Source of the DNA: Roseiarcus sp963798015
GTDB taxonomy: Bacteria > Pseudomonadota > Alphaproteobacteria > Rhizobiales > Beijerinckiaceae
Assembly (NCBI GenBank): GCA_963798015.1
Contig: CAWCSA010000005.1
Location: 806,001-870,000, forward strand
DNA length: 64,000 nucleotides
Direction: 5' to 3'
The notes under the pieces were generated by a model. That model did no database searches and was not told the origin of the DNA. It was given only the letters and a program-made list of their open reading frames with translations. Positions 24,730-33,760 of the stretch are shown piece after piece. Position 1 is the first letter of the stretch. Each line of letters starts with the position of its first letter. Position numbers and translations under genes: made by a program.

Positions 24730-26256
24730 CTAACCCCTTGTCAGAACCTCGCGCACGCGCTCGACCAATTCGGCCTCGGGCGCGGTGAACTGCGCGCGCT
24801 GACGGAGCTCCAGATAGTCGGCGCGGTCCTTGGTCGTCTTGCCGAGTTCGGCGCCGAGCTTGAGATCTCGGATCGTGACCTGCGGGCCGCCCTCGGCGTT
24901 GCGCTCGTTCGAGCCCTGGATCACGGCGACGCGGCTCCTGCGTCGATCCGCATATTTGAGCTGCGCGTTCATGCCGGCCTGCCCAAGATAAAGCTCGGCG
25001 GCGATCCCCACTTTGCGCAAGCGTGCGACGAGCCGCTGATAGTTCGCCATCGAATCCGCGTCGCGGTCGAGCGCCAGCACAACGACGGGGCCGGCCGTCT
25101 CGGCCGCGGCGACGATCGGGCTCTTGATCGCGCGCAACGCCGCGAGCAGCCGCGAGACGCCGATCGAGAAGCCGGTCGCCGGGACCGGCTCGGCGCGGAA
25201 GCGCGCGACGAGCCCGTCATAGCGCCCGCCGCCGCCGACCGAGCCGAAGCGCACGGGACGGCCGTCGTCGTCCCTGACCTCGAAGGTCAGCTCGGCCTCG
25301 AAAACCGGGCCGGTGTAATATTCGAGCCCGCGCACGACTGAAGGGTCGAACACAATCCGATCTTGATGGAACCCAGCCGTTTCGCACATCAGGAGCAAGC
25401 TGATGAGCTCTTCAATACCTTTTGCTAGGAAACCTGAGCTTTCACGCGTGTATCGGCTGACGTATCTGGCGACCTCTTGGAGCTTCTCCTTTCCATCTTC
25501 CCCGCTCGCGGTCAGGCAGGAAATCACTAAGTTCGCATTCGGTTCGTCCAGCCCGGCACCCTTGGTGAAATCGCCGCTCTCGTCTTTGCGTCCGGCCCGC
25601 AGCAACAAGCGCACGCCTTCGACGCCAAGCCGGTCGAGCTTGTCGATCGCGCGCATGACCGTCAGCCGCCGCCCGGCATTGGCCTCGCCGCCAAGCCCGA
25701 TCGCCTCCATCACGCCGTCGAGCACCTTCCGGTTGTTGACCTTGATCACGTAGTCGCCGCGCTTGATCCCTAGCGCCTCGAGGCAATCGGCGGCCATCAT
25801 GCAGATCTCCGCGTCCGCGGCCGTCGAGGCCGAGCCGACCGTGTCGGCGTCGAACTGCATGAACTGGCGGAAGCGCCCGGGTCCCGGCTTTTCATTCCGA
25901 AACACCCAGCCCGCGCGGTAGGAGCGATAGGGCTTCGGCAGACGGTCGTAATTCTCGGCGACATAGCGCGCGAGTGGCGCCGTCAGGTCATAGCGCAGCG
26001 ACAGCCATTGCTCGTCGTCGTCCTTGAACGAGAACACGCCCTCGTTCGGCCGATCCTGGTCTGGCAGGAACTTGCCGAGTGCGTCGGTGTATTCGACGAA
26101 CGGCGTCTCGACCGCCTCGAACCCGTAGAGCGCGTAGACCTCGCCGATCTTGGCGATCATCGCTTCGGCGGCGGCGAGATCGCTGGCGTCGCGGTCTGCG
26201 AATCCGCGGGGCAGCATCGCGCGGGCGCGAGGGGAAACGTCGGGGGTGTCGGTCAT
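24730..26256 (-). CDS. hisS: histidine-tRNA ligase
   Basis: Charges tRNA-His. The 508-residue class II synthetase has motif 1 region (FVEYTDALGKFLPDQ), motif 2 (WVFRNEKPGPGRFRQFMQFD), the histidine-specific loops (VFDPSVVRGLEYYTGPVFE) and motif 3 (FGSVGGGGRYDGL, ATGFSIGVSRLLAAL), then an anticodon-binding domain. The ATG at 26256 (MTDTPDVSPRARAMLPRGFAD) is the family start; the open frame upstream belongs to the antisense of the next gene. Following its stop is the repeat element copy A. Confidence 0.95.
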   Translation of the reverse strand: MTDTPDVSPRARAMLPRGFADRDASDLAAAEAMIAKIGEVYALYGFEAVETPFVEYTDALGKFLPDQDRPNEGVFSFKDDDEQWLSLRYDLTAPLARYVAENYDRLPKPYRSYRAGWVFRNEKPGPGRFRQFMQFDADTVGSASTAADAEICMMAADCLEALGIKRGDYVIKVNNRKVLDGVMEAIGLGGEANAGRRLTVMRAIDKLDRLGVEGVRLLLRAGRKDESGDFTKGAGLDEPNANLVISCLTASGEDGKEKLQEVARYVSRYTRESSGFLAKGIEELISLLLMCETAGFHQDRIVFDPSVVRGLEYYTGPVFEAELTFEVRDDDGRPVRFGSVGGGGRYDGLVARFRAEPVPATGFSIGVSRLLAALRAIKSPIVAAAETAGPVVVLALDRDADSMANYQRLVARLRKVGIAAELYLGQAGMNAQLKYADRRRSRVAVIQGSNERNAEGGPQVTIRDLKLGAELGKTTKDRADYLELRQRAQFTAPEAELVERVREVLTRG

Positions 26257-26285
26257 CGCCGCTCTATATCCGGCAAAAGCGCCGG

Positions 26286-27038
26286 CTAGAAGAGGTTCGC
26301 GGCGACGTTGATGGTGAGGGCAAGGATGATCGCGTTGAAGAAGAAGCTGACCACCCCCTGAATGATGACGATCCGTCGCATCCGCATCGAGGTGACATTG
26401 GTGTCGGAAGAGGCGAACGTGCAGCCGACGGTGAAGGCTTGATAGAAAAATTCCGTCCATCCCGGTTGGGAGCAGCCGGGAAATTCGAGGCCGCAATGAA
26501 CCCCGCCTTTATGGCGAATGAAATAGACGCCCGCATAGTGAAGCGCAAACATCGTCTGGAGGAATGTCCAGGCGCTGAGTACCGTTGCGCCGACTAGCGC
26601 CAGGTGACCGGCCTTCTCCCAGCCGGCCAAGGTCTTGACCGGACCAAGCTCCCACACGATCGCGGCCATTGCGGCGAAAGAGGCCAGAACACCGAGGACC
26701 ACCAACACCCATTGATCTTCGTCCTCCGGCCTCGCCTGCACGCTCGCCTCGCGCCTCGGGTCCATCACCATGTGCAGAACCATGACGAGGAACGCCCAGG
26801 CTCCGAAATTCCAGGCGATCAGAAGGCGTGTCGCCTCGCGGATCTCGACCCCAAGCTGCAATGGGACGTACGCCGCGACCATCAGGATCGCTCCCGCCAG
26901 GAGACGCGGCCGATGCGCAAAGGTCGCCCAAAAGCCGGCGGGAGCTTTGACTGGTAGCTTTTCGGTTCTTGGCGGAGGCGGCGCCTTGGGCGCTCCGGGC
27001 CCCTTGGCGGCTCTCGGCGGGGGCGGGGACTTGGGCAT
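26286..27038 (-). CDS. DUF1345 membrane protein
   Basis: A 250-residue membrane protein with a proline-rich N terminus (PKSPPPPRAAKGPGAPK), two early membrane helices, a central pair and two C-terminal helices, and the family phrase FFYQAFTVGCTFASSDTNVTSMRMRR. The domain's function is unknown. It is on the same strand and 29 bases upstream of hisS, so the two may be co-transcribed. Confidence 0.85.
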   Translation of the reverse strand: MPKSPPPPRAAKGPGAPKAPPPPRTEKLPVKAPAGFWATFAHRPRLLAGAILMVAAYVPLQLGVEIREATRLLIAWNFGAWAFLVMVLHMVMDPRREASVQARPEDEDQWVLVVLGVLASFAAMAAIVWELGPVKTLAGWEKAGHLALVGATVLSAWTFLQTMFALHYAGVYFIRHKGGVHCGLEFPGCSQPGWTEFFYQAFTVGCTFASSDTNVTSMRMRRIVIIQGVVSFFFNAIILALTINVAANLF

Positions 27039-27208
27039 GCGAGGGCCATTCGGGTCCAGAGAAGGGCTGCCTTGCCCGAGGCGGAGGCGGGGGTCAAGCG
27101 GCGCTAACGGCGCTTCTCTTTTCGATGCTAGACACGACCATGCGTGCGCGAGCGCTCTGACACAAGGCGGCTCGTCGTAGAGTTTCGCATAAGGGAGGGC
27201 TTGGCCCC

Positions 27209-27544
27209 ATGAGTTCGGACCCCGGAGATCCCGACGACGAGTCCGCCGCGCTGCGTGCGCGCCTCAATCGGCTGTCGGGCGAACTGAAAGGTCGGGCCGC
27301 TCCGCCCCGCGCATCCGTACAGAAACCTGGGCCCGAATCGAGCCCGGCTGGCTCTGCGATGTCGCTTGGCCTGCGCGCCGGCAGCGAGTTTGTCTCGGCG
27401 GTCATTATCGGCTTGGGGATCGGCTGGGCTCTCGACAGGGTGCTTCACACCAGTCCTGCGTTTCTGATTGTGTTTTTCCTGATCGGCGTTGTCGCGGGGA
27501 TCTGGAACGTCGTCCGGCTGACTTCGCCAAAACGGTCTCCTTGA
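27209..27544 (+). CDS. atpI: ATP synthase assembly protein AtpI/AtpZ-like
   Basis: A 111-residue protein: charged N-terminal 45 residues, then two membrane helices (FVSAVIIGLGIGWALDRVL and FLIVFFLIGVVAGIWNVVRL) typical of the F0F1 assembly factor. In this family it helps c-ring assembly or ion supply. First gene of the F0 operon, 157 bases before atpB. Confidence 0.9.
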   Translation: MSSDPGDPDDESAALRARLNRLSGELKGRAAPPRASVQKPGPESSPAGSAMSLGLRAGSEFVSAVIIGLGIGWALDRVLHTSPAFLIVFFLIGVVAGIWNVVRLTSPKRSP

Positions 27545-27701
27545 AGCGCAATTCGCCCTTGTCTCGCGCAAACTCGCCGGATAAAGACGTGCGGCGCCCG
27601 GCTTCGCAAGCCGAGCGGGACGCCTCGTTGGGGGGCGGGAGCCGCTGCGCGGGGCGCTGTAAGCCTCGCAACGAAGCGGACGACGACGAGGACCAGAGGA
27701 C

Positions 27702-28472
27702 GTGGCGACAGAGTCAGAACCGGCGATCAACCCGATCGAACAATTTGCCCTGCACCCTGTCGTTTCGATTCAGGTCGCGGGCCACGATGTCTCCCTGACC
27801 AATTCTGGACTCTATATGCTGCTGGCGGTCGCGCTGACCTGCCTTTTGGTCGCGATTGGCGCGAAAGGTGGGTCCGGAGTGCCGGGACGCCTCCAGGCCA
27901 TGGCGGAAATAGCCTATGAGTTCATCGCGGGTATGGTGCGCTCCTCGGCTGGCGAAGCGGGGATGCGATTTTTTCCGTTGGTCTTCTGCATCTTCTTTTT
28001 CGTTCTGCTCGGAAACTTGATCGGCTTCATTCCCTACTCGTTCACGGTGACGAGTCAGATCATCATAACCGCTGCATTGGCGCTGATGGTCTTTTTCACG
28101 GTCGTGATCGTGGGATTCAAGGATCACGGGCTGCATTTTCTCAAATTGTTCGTGCCGCCGGACGTGCCAATCTACATCCTGCCGTTGGTGGTGGCGATCG
28201 AAGTCTTTTCCTTCTTCGTGCGGCCGGTCAGCCATTCGGTGCGCTTGTTCGCTAATATGCTTGCTGGCCACATCACGCTTAACGTTTTCGGCGCGTTCGT
28301 CGTTATGCTGCTTGGAGCCGGCGCAGTCTTGAAGGTGTTCGCGGTGCTGCCCTTCTTGATGACGATCGGGCTCTTCGCCCTCGAGCTCCTCGTCGCATTC
28401 CTGCAAGCTTACGTATTCGCGATGTTGACTTGCATGTATCTCAATGACGCGGTCCACCCCGGCGGCCATTAA
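27702..28472 (+). CDS. atpB: ATP synthase F0 subunit a
   Basis: Proton channel subunit of F-type ATP synthase, 256 residues, with six membrane segments. The essential arginine lies in HSVRLFANMLAGH and the C-terminal helix ALELLVAFLQAYVFAMLTCMYLNDAV is typical. A short stretch before it (27545-27701) holds no other gene. Followed 47 bases later by atpE. Confidence 0.95.
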   Translation: MATESEPAINPIEQFALHPVVSIQVAGHDVSLTNSGLYMLLAVALTCLLVAIGAKGGSGVPGRLQAMAEIAYEFIAGMVRSSAGEAGMRFFPLVFCIFFFVLLGNLIGFIPYSFTVTSQIIITAALALMVFFTVVIVGFKDHGLHFLKLFVPPDVPIYILPLVVAIEVFSFFVRPVSHSVRLFANMLAGHITLNVFGAFVVMLLGAGAVLKVFAVLPFLMTIGLFALELLVAFLQAYVFAMLTCMYLNDAVHPGGH

Positions 28473-28519
28473 TCTTCTGATCAACCGCAAAGCTTTAAGA
28501 AATGCAAAAGGAGTAACGA

Positions 28520-28759
28520 ATGGAACCGCATGAACTCGCCATCGCCGCAAAATATATCGGCGCCGGCCTCGCCGCGATTGGGACCGGAGCCGCCGGTATC
28601 GGCGTTGGCACGCTGTTCGGCCAGTTCCTGAATGGCGCGCTGCGCAACCCGTCGGCGGTTGAAGGCCAGTTCGGCCGCCTGATTTTCGGCTTCGCGGTGA
28701 CCGAGGCGCTCGGCATTTTCGCGCTGCTGATCGCGTTCCTGTTGCTGTTCGCGGTGTGA
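28520..28759 (+). CDS. atpE: ATP synthase F0 subunit c
   Basis: Ring-forming proteolipid, 79 residues. Helix 1 has the glycine-rich GTGAAGIGVGTLFG pattern and helix 2 contains the ion-carrying Glu in FAVTEALGIFALLIAF; the loop is RNPSAVEGQF. No sodium-site signature is seen, so proton coupling is expected. AAGGAG lies just upstream of the ATG. Confidence 0.96.
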   Translation: MEPHELAIAAKYIGAGLAAIGTGAAGIGVGTLFGQFLNGALRNPSAVEGQFGRLIFGFAVTEALGIFALLIAFLLLFAV

Positions 28760-28799
28760 CGAGCCAGAGTTCGGCTCGCTTTACGAGAGGGCGCTTGGC

Positions 28800-29387
28800 G
28801 TGACGACCAAGGATTTGAGCACGGGATCCGCGACGGGCCCTGACGCGACACAAACGCAGGTCGGTCAGGAAGGCGGCGCGCATTCGAACTTTCCGCCCTT
28901 CAACTCCGGCACTTTTCCGTCGCAACTCGTGTGGTTCGCGATCGCTTTCGGCTTTCTCTATTGGTACCTGTCCAAGCGCGGCCTGCCTCAGCTCGGAGCC
29001 GTGATCGAGGGCCGCAAAGCCAGAATCGCTGGCGACCTCGACGAAGCAACGGCTATGCAGCAGAAAGCCGATGCGGCGGCAGCCGCGCACGAAAAGACAT
29101 TGGCCGAGGCGCGCGCGAAGGCGCAAAGTCTCGCCCAGGCCGCTCGAGACGCCGCCGCGGCCGATGCGCAGTCCAAGCGGCAGGCGCTCGAGGATGAGCT
29201 TGCGGCCAAGCTCACCGACGCCGAGCGGGAGATCGCCAAGACCCGCGCCGACGCGATGGCGAGTGTCGCGGAGGTCGCGCGGGACGCTGCCGGGGCGATC
29301 GTTGAGCGTCTCGGAGGGCACCCGGCTGATCCATCGTCGATCGCGGCCGCTGTTAGTTCCGTCAAGTCGCTAAGCGGAGCCGCATGA
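28800..29387 (+). CDS. atpF2: ATP synthase F0 subunit b' (second b)
   Basis: Peripheral-stalk subunit, 195 residues. A polar N terminus is followed by one membrane helix (FPSQLVWFAIAFGFLYWYL) and a long alanine-rich helix forming the stalk. The start is a GTG at 28800 preceded by GAGAGGG. The last codons overlap the start of atpF by four bases, so the two b subunits are translationally coupled, as in photosynthetic and other alphaproteobacteria that use a b/b' heterodimer. Confidence 0.92.
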   Translation: MTTKDLSTGSATGPDATQTQVGQEGGAHSNFPPFNSGTFPSQLVWFAIAFGFLYWYLSKRGLPQLGAVIEGRKARIAGDLDEATAMQQKADAAAAAHEKTLAEARAKAQSLAQAARDAAAADAQSKRQALEDELAAKLTDAEREIAKTRADAMASVAEVARDAAGAIVERLGGHPADPSSIAAAVSSVKSLSGAA

Positions 29388-29872
29388 TGGAGTATGATGC
29401 GGAGTTCTTCGTCCTTCTCGGCTTCATCGTCTTCGTTGGCGTTCTCATTTATTTTGGCGCTCATCGGATGGTGCTCAAGGCGCTCGACGCGCGCGGCGAA
29501 GCGATCGCAGCCGAACTCGCTCAGGCCGCCAAGCTCCGTCAGGAGGCGACGGCGTTATTGGCGAGTTTCGAGAGAAAGTCTGCCGAAGCCGAAGCGAGCG
29601 CTGCCGCCATTGTCGCCGAGGCGCGCGCTCAAGCCGAGCAGTTGAATATTGAGGCGGGCGAGCGGTTGAAGGAATTCATCGCCAGGCGCACCAAGCAAGC
29701 CGAAGCGAAGATCGCGCTTGCCGAGGCCCAGGCGGCGGCCGAGGTTCGCGCCGCTGCGGCGGAGCATGCCGCCAGGGCGGCGGAAATCGTGCTTACCGAC
29801 CAGATGAAGGGCGCCGCGGGCACGGATCTGGTGGCGCACGAAATAGGCGAGATCAGGCATCGCCTTTCTTGA
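29384..29872 (+). CDS. atpF: ATP synthase F0 subunit b
   Basis: Partner of b' in the peripheral stalk, 162 residues: one N-terminal membrane helix (FFVLLGFIVFVGVLIYFGAH) and an Ala/Glu/Lys-rich coiled stalk. Last F0 gene here. The F1 genes are not in the window, which is normal for alphaproteobacteria, where F0 and F1 form separate operons. Confidence 0.93.
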   Translation: MMEYDAEFFVLLGFIVFVGVLIYFGAHRMVLKALDARGEAIAAELAQAAKLRQEATALLASFERKSAEAEASAAAIVAEARAQAEQLNIEAGERLKEFIARRTKQAEAKIALAEAQAAAEVRAAAAEHAARAAEIVLTDQMKGAAGTDLVAHEIGEIRHRLS

Positions 29873-30041
29873 GGCGTATGGGACGGGACGTCGGGCCTTC
29901 AACGCGTTCTGCCGCGGCCTTGGACTAGACCAGGTCGCTCGGGCGCGGACCTTCGTTCTGGCTTGATTTGCCGTGCGCTGAGCGCCATTGTGGTGGCGCC
30001 GAGCGTCCCGTCGGGGTGTTTTGCAAAGGGGAGCAACGGCG

Positions 30042-30563
30042 TTGCAGAGAACGATCTTCGGTCTCATGGCCTTTTTTCTTCTCGTTCCGCTTGCGTGGGC
30101 TGGAGGTGGTCCGGCGCAGCTCAACCTCTACGACACGCCGGCCGAGGCACGCTGGGCGCCGTTTTTCGACGACATGCCTGCCTGCGAGGACAGTGGGGTG
30201 CTGTCCACGATCAGCGGCCAATTCGCCGGGACCCAGCGCGAATTTTGGAACTCAAATCTCGCAATCGGCGGCTTCGATCGCGTGCGCGAAATCGGGTTTC
30301 GATCGAACGGCCTTTCTTACATTCCGCGCCGCTATTGCGTCGCTCGGGCCGCGATGTCCGATCAGAAGGAGCGAACCGTCGTCTATTCCGTAGGCACGCA
30401 ACTTGGCATCATCGGAAATACTTGGGGCGTCGAATGGTGCGTCGTCGGCATTGACCCGACCTTCGCCTATGCGCCCGCTTGCGAGGTTATCCGGCCCATC
30501 CTCGAGCGCGAAATCGGCAAGGCGAAGTGGCTCGCCGGATACGGCATCAAAGCGCAGTACTGA
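30042..30563 (+). CDS. secreted protein of unknown function
   Basis: A 173-residue product with a Sec signal (M)QRTIFGLMAFFLLVPLAWAGG. The mature part contains YDTPAEARWAPFFDDMPACED, YIPRRYCVARA, NTWGVEWCVVG and YAPACEVIRPIL, with four spaced cysteines that could form two disulfides. I propose the TTG at 30042 because GGGGAG lies eight bases upstream and it opens directly into the signal; an upstream in-frame ATG lacks this. It precedes the RNase T2 gene by 30 bases, which suggests an operon of two exported proteins. Confidence 0.75.
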   Translation: MQRTIFGLMAFFLLVPLAWAGGGPAQLNLYDTPAEARWAPFFDDMPACEDSGVLSTISGQFAGTQREFWNSNLAIGGFDRVREIGFRSNGLSYIPRRYCVARAAMSDQKERTVVYSVGTQLGIIGNTWGVEWCVVGIDPTFAYAPACEVIRPILEREIGKAKWLAGYGIKAQY

Positions 30564-30593
30564 GCGAATAAGGCCGAAGGTGGAGGCGTCGGA

Positions 30594-31268
30594 ATGCCGC
30601 GTTTGGCGCTCACGCTGGCGTTAAGCCTGGCGTTCGCGGTTGCCGGGACGCCATCTGTCGGTCTCGCGCAGACCGCGCCGCCCACGCCCCCGGTCGCGAC
30701 CGCCCAGTTCGACTATTATGTGATGACCCTGTCGTGGGCGCCTGGCTTCTGCGATCTCGGCGGTAAAGACACGCCGTCGCCAGAATGTGCGGAAGGCTCT
30801 GGCGACGCCTTCGTCATCCACGGCCTATGGCCGAATAACGAATATCGTCCGAGCCCCGAGTCTTGCTTGGGCCAGGACGCTACGCCAGCCGATCTCGACG
30901 ATGAGCATGGCGTCTACCCAAACGATCGTCTTGCGGCCTATGAATACCGCAAGCACGGGGTTTGCACGGGCCTCAGCGCGCATGACTATTTCGCCACCGT
31001 GCGCAGCGTGCGAGCGCGACTAAAAATCCCCGAGATGTTTCAGGCGCCAGACGAGCAATTGCATATGGCGCCCGAAGAGATCGAACAGGCGTTCATGTCG
31101 GCCAATCCTAATCTGCACCCCGACAACATGGCGATCAGCTGCAGCAACGGCGAACTGGTCGATGTGCGGTTCTGCCTGGCGAAGGATCTCTCGTCTTACG
31201 CCGTCTGCCGCAAGGTCGCGCGGCACAGCTGTCAACGCGGATCGCTCGTGATCGCTCCGGTTCGTTGA
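30594..31268 (+). CDS. ribonuclease T2 family, exported
   Basis: An endoribonuclease, 224 residues, with a signal peptide (LALTLALSLAFAVAGTPSVGLAQ). Both catalytic motifs are present: CAS I as FVIHGLWP (catalytic His) and CAS II as YEYRKHGVC, where the usual Trp is Tyr and Thr is Val, but Glu, Lys and His are kept. Cysteines flank both motifs. It likely degrades RNA in the periplasm or outside the cell for nucleotide scavenging, in line with the nucleoside uptake genes downstream, though no direct link is shown. Confidence 0.88.
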   Translation: MPRLALTLALSLAFAVAGTPSVGLAQTAPPTPPVATAQFDYYVMTLSWAPGFCDLGGKDTPSPECAEGSGDAFVIHGLWPNNEYRPSPESCLGQDATPADLDDEHGVYPNDRLAAYEYRKHGVCTGLSAHDYFATVRSVRARLKIPEMFQAPDEQLHMAPEEIEQAFMSANPNLHPDNMAISCSNGELVDVRFCLAKDLSSYAVCRKVARHSCQRGSLVIAPVR

Positions 31269-31509
31269 ATATCTCTCCCGACCGCGCTGTGTCGGCGCGA
31301 CTCCCTTCGAGCAGCCGCGCTCGCCATCATCATTTCGCTAAGACCCGAAAGACAATCTCGCCGCCAGTGAGGTAAGACCGGTCGCGTCAGGGCCCAGGGT
31401 GGCGTGGACCGCTCGCCGCCGACCTTGGTTAAAGAATCCTTGCCAAGGCTGTCCGGAACAACCTCCGGCGTGTTATAAGGGTGATTGTATGCGTTGAGTA
31501 GGAGTTCCC

Positions 31510-32520
31510 ATGGCCCCGCCACGTCCCTACTGGAAGGGTTATCTCAAGCTTTCCCTCGTCTCGTGCCCGATCGCGCTCTACACGGCCACATCATCAGGCG
31601 AGCGCGTCGCCTTCCGGCAGATCAACAAAAAGACCGGCAATCGCCTGCGTCAGCAATTGGTCGACGAGGGGACCGGCGAGCCGATCGATCCCGACGATAA
31701 GGGGCGGGGCTACGAAGTCGACAAAGGCGTCTACCTGCTGGTCGAGGACGAAGAGCTCGACGCCATCGCAATCGAGAGCAGTCATACGATCGACATCGAT
31801 AGCTTCGTGCCGAAGGCGGAAGTCGACGAACGCTATATCGACAGCCCCTATTATCTGGTTCCGGAGAACAAGGTTGCGCTGGAGGCGTTTGCGGTCATAC
31901 GCGACGCTATGCTTGGCAAGGGCATGGTCGCGTTGGGGCGGGTGGTTCTATCCAAGCGCGAGCGCGTGATTATGCTCCAGCCGCGAGGCAAGGGCTTGTT
32001 CGGCGCCACGCTGAGGTATCCTTACGAGGTCCGAGACGAAACGATTTATTTCGGCGACATCGGTGACATCCAAATTCCGAAGGACATGCTCGCCCTCGCT
32101 GAACATATTCTCGAAAGCAAGGCGTCGACGTTCGATCCTACTTTATTTCACGACCGTTATGAGCAGGCGGTCGTCGCCATGCTGAACGAGAAAAGGGCCG
32201 GGATGCCGATCCCGAAACAGCGCCCGATCCCACGGATTGTTGCTGGCACCGATTTGATGGCGGCGCTGAAGCAGAGCATCGAGAAGGCCAAGGACGAAGC
32301 GCCAAGGACGGCCGCCAGACAAGCGGCCCCCGCGCCGGCCGCAGCGAAGCCTGCCGCGCCGGCCAAAGGCAAGCGGAGAGCGAAAGGCAGCTCGGACCAG
32401 CGGGAGATGCTGTTGCCGATTGCAGGCGGCGCGCCCGCGAAGGAAACAGCCGCGGCCGCAAAGGAAACGCCAGAGAAACAGACGGCGCAGAAGCCCGGCG
32501 CGCGGAAAAAAGCGGGATAG
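31510..32520 (+). CDS. ku: Ku protein, non-homologous end joining
   Basis: Bacterial Ku homodimers thread onto DNA ends and recruit LigD. The 336-residue protein starts PRPYWKGYLKLSLVSCPIALY and has the core phrases YEVDKGVYLLVEDEEL, IDIDSFVPKAEVDERYIDSPYYL and EAFAVIRDAMLGKGMVALGRVVL. From about residue 260 the tail is Ala/Lys/Pro-rich and low-complexity, a DNA-binding extension typical of the family. Ribosome site TAGGAG at 31498-31503. No ligD is adjacent. Confidence 0.93.
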   Translation: MAPPRPYWKGYLKLSLVSCPIALYTATSSGERVAFRQINKKTGNRLRQQLVDEGTGEPIDPDDKGRGYEVDKGVYLLVEDEELDAIAIESSHTIDIDSFVPKAEVDERYIDSPYYLVPENKVALEAFAVIRDAMLGKGMVALGRVVLSKRERVIMLQPRGKGLFGATLRYPYEVRDETIYFGDIGDIQIPKDMLALAEHILESKASTFDPTLFHDRYEQAVVAMLNEKRAGMPIPKQRPIPRIVAGTDLMAALKQSIEKAKDEAPRTAARQAAPAPAAAKPAAPAKGKRRAKGSSDQREMLLPIAGGAPAKETAAAAKETPEKQTAQKPGARKKAG

Positions 32521-32529
32521 CCGCTCGTT

Positions 32530-33735
32530 TCAGCGCGCCATAAATCCGATCGCCGCGGCATTCGCAATGTCGATGAAAAAGGCCGAAACCAGCGGCAGGA
32601 TGATGAAGGCCTGCGCGCAGGAGCCGTGCAGCTTGGTCACGGCCGTCATATTGGCGATGGCGGTCGGCGTCGCGCCGAGGCTCACTCCGGTAAAGCCGGC
32701 GGAGATCACGGCCGCCTGGTAGTTTCGGCCCATCGCCGGAAAGACGACAAGGACGATGTAGGCGACCGCCGCGATCGTCTGGACCGCCAGCACCACGACC
32801 AACCCCAGTCCGAGCCCGCCCAGCGTCCAGAGCTGCATGCTCATGAGCGACATCGCCAGAAAGATGTTGAGCGACAGGTCGGAGATGAGCGCCAGCGCGC
32901 GCGTTCGCGTTGGCCATTCGAGCTTCGGAAAGAGGCGCGGAACACTATTGGTGGCGACGATGCCGACCAGAAGGCAGACGACGAACAACGGCAGTTTGAC
33001 GCCTGTTTCCTCGATCGTCTCCTCCAACGCATAGCCGATCAGGATCACCACGTTGAGCACCAGCAGCGTGCGCAGAAGGCCAATATGGCTCAGGTCGTCG
33101 ACGGGTTTTTCGTCGGGGCCGTCCGGCAAGCCGACGACCGGGTCGGGCGCCGACGGTCCGCTGAGATGATAACGCGCGATGAGAAAGCCGGCTATCGGAC
33201 CGCCGACCAAACTCGCGACGACCAATCCGAGCGTCGCCGTTGCGATGCCGACTTCGAGCGCATTGGCGATGCCGAAGCGCTGGCTAATGATCGGGGCCCA
33301 CGCAATCGTGGTGCCATGCCCGCCGATGAGCGAGGCGGAGCCCACGAACGGAGTAATCCCCTTGGGCAGACCGAGCGCCGCAACGCTGCCGGCCGCAATC
33401 AGATTCTGGAGCACCAGATAGACCAGCGTCAGGCCTAGCAGGATGAGGAGCGGACGGCCGCCGGAAATGAGGTCGTCGAGCCTGGCGTTGAGGCCAATGC
33501 CAGTGAAGAAATAGAGCAGCAGCATGTCGCGCGCGTCGAGCGTGAAGCTGATCTCGACGCCCAGCACAACATACGCCAGCAAGGTCGCCGCGGCCGCGAG
33601 CAGTCCGCCCGTCACCGGCTCCGGAATGTTCCAGCGCCGCAGCGGCTCGATCAGGCGATTGAGACCGGCGCCGGCGAAGAAGACGAGAATGGCGATCGTG
33701 AATGTCATCAGTCCGGGGACGTAAATCGCCGTCAT
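32530..33735 (-). CDS. gltS: sodium/glutamate symporter
   Basis: A 401-residue inner-membrane carrier with the GltS inverted-repeat architecture: FFTGIGLNARLDDLISGGRPLL and GHGTTIAWAP in the first half, then FVVCLLVGIVATNSVPRLF and AVISAGFTGVSLGATPTAIANMTAV in the second, which are the two hairpin regions that bind substrate. It follows glsA by 25 bases on the same strand, so glutamate made by glutaminase and glutamate transport appear linked. Confidence 0.92.
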   Translation of the reverse strand: MTAIYVPGLMTFTIAILVFFAGAGLNRLIEPLRRWNIPEPVTGGLLAAAATLLAYVVLGVEISFTLDARDMLLLYFFTGIGLNARLDDLISGGRPLLILLGLTLVYLVLQNLIAAGSVAALGLPKGITPFVGSASLIGGHGTTIAWAPIISQRFGIANALEVGIATATLGLVVASLVGGPIAGFLIARYHLSGPSAPDPVVGLPDGPDEKPVDDLSHIGLLRTLLVLNVVILIGYALEETIEETGVKLPLFVVCLLVGIVATNSVPRLFPKLEWPTRTRALALISDLSLNIFLAMSLMSMQLWTLGGLGLGLVVVLAVQTIAAVAYIVLVVFPAMGRNYQAAVISAGFTGVSLGATPTAIANMTAVTKLHGSCAQAFIILPLVSAFFIDIANAAAIGFMAR

Positions 33736-33760
33736 CGCAAGCTCGTTCTAGCGCATATTC

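Noticed and set aside
27714..29321. 535-codon minus-strand frame over the ATP synthase genes
   Set aside because: Compositionally Arg/His-rich antisense of atpB, atpE and atpF', all of which are certain.
27209..29872. Missing F1 genes as an unusual ATP synthase
   Set aside because: Separate F0 and F1 operons are normal in alphaproteobacteria.
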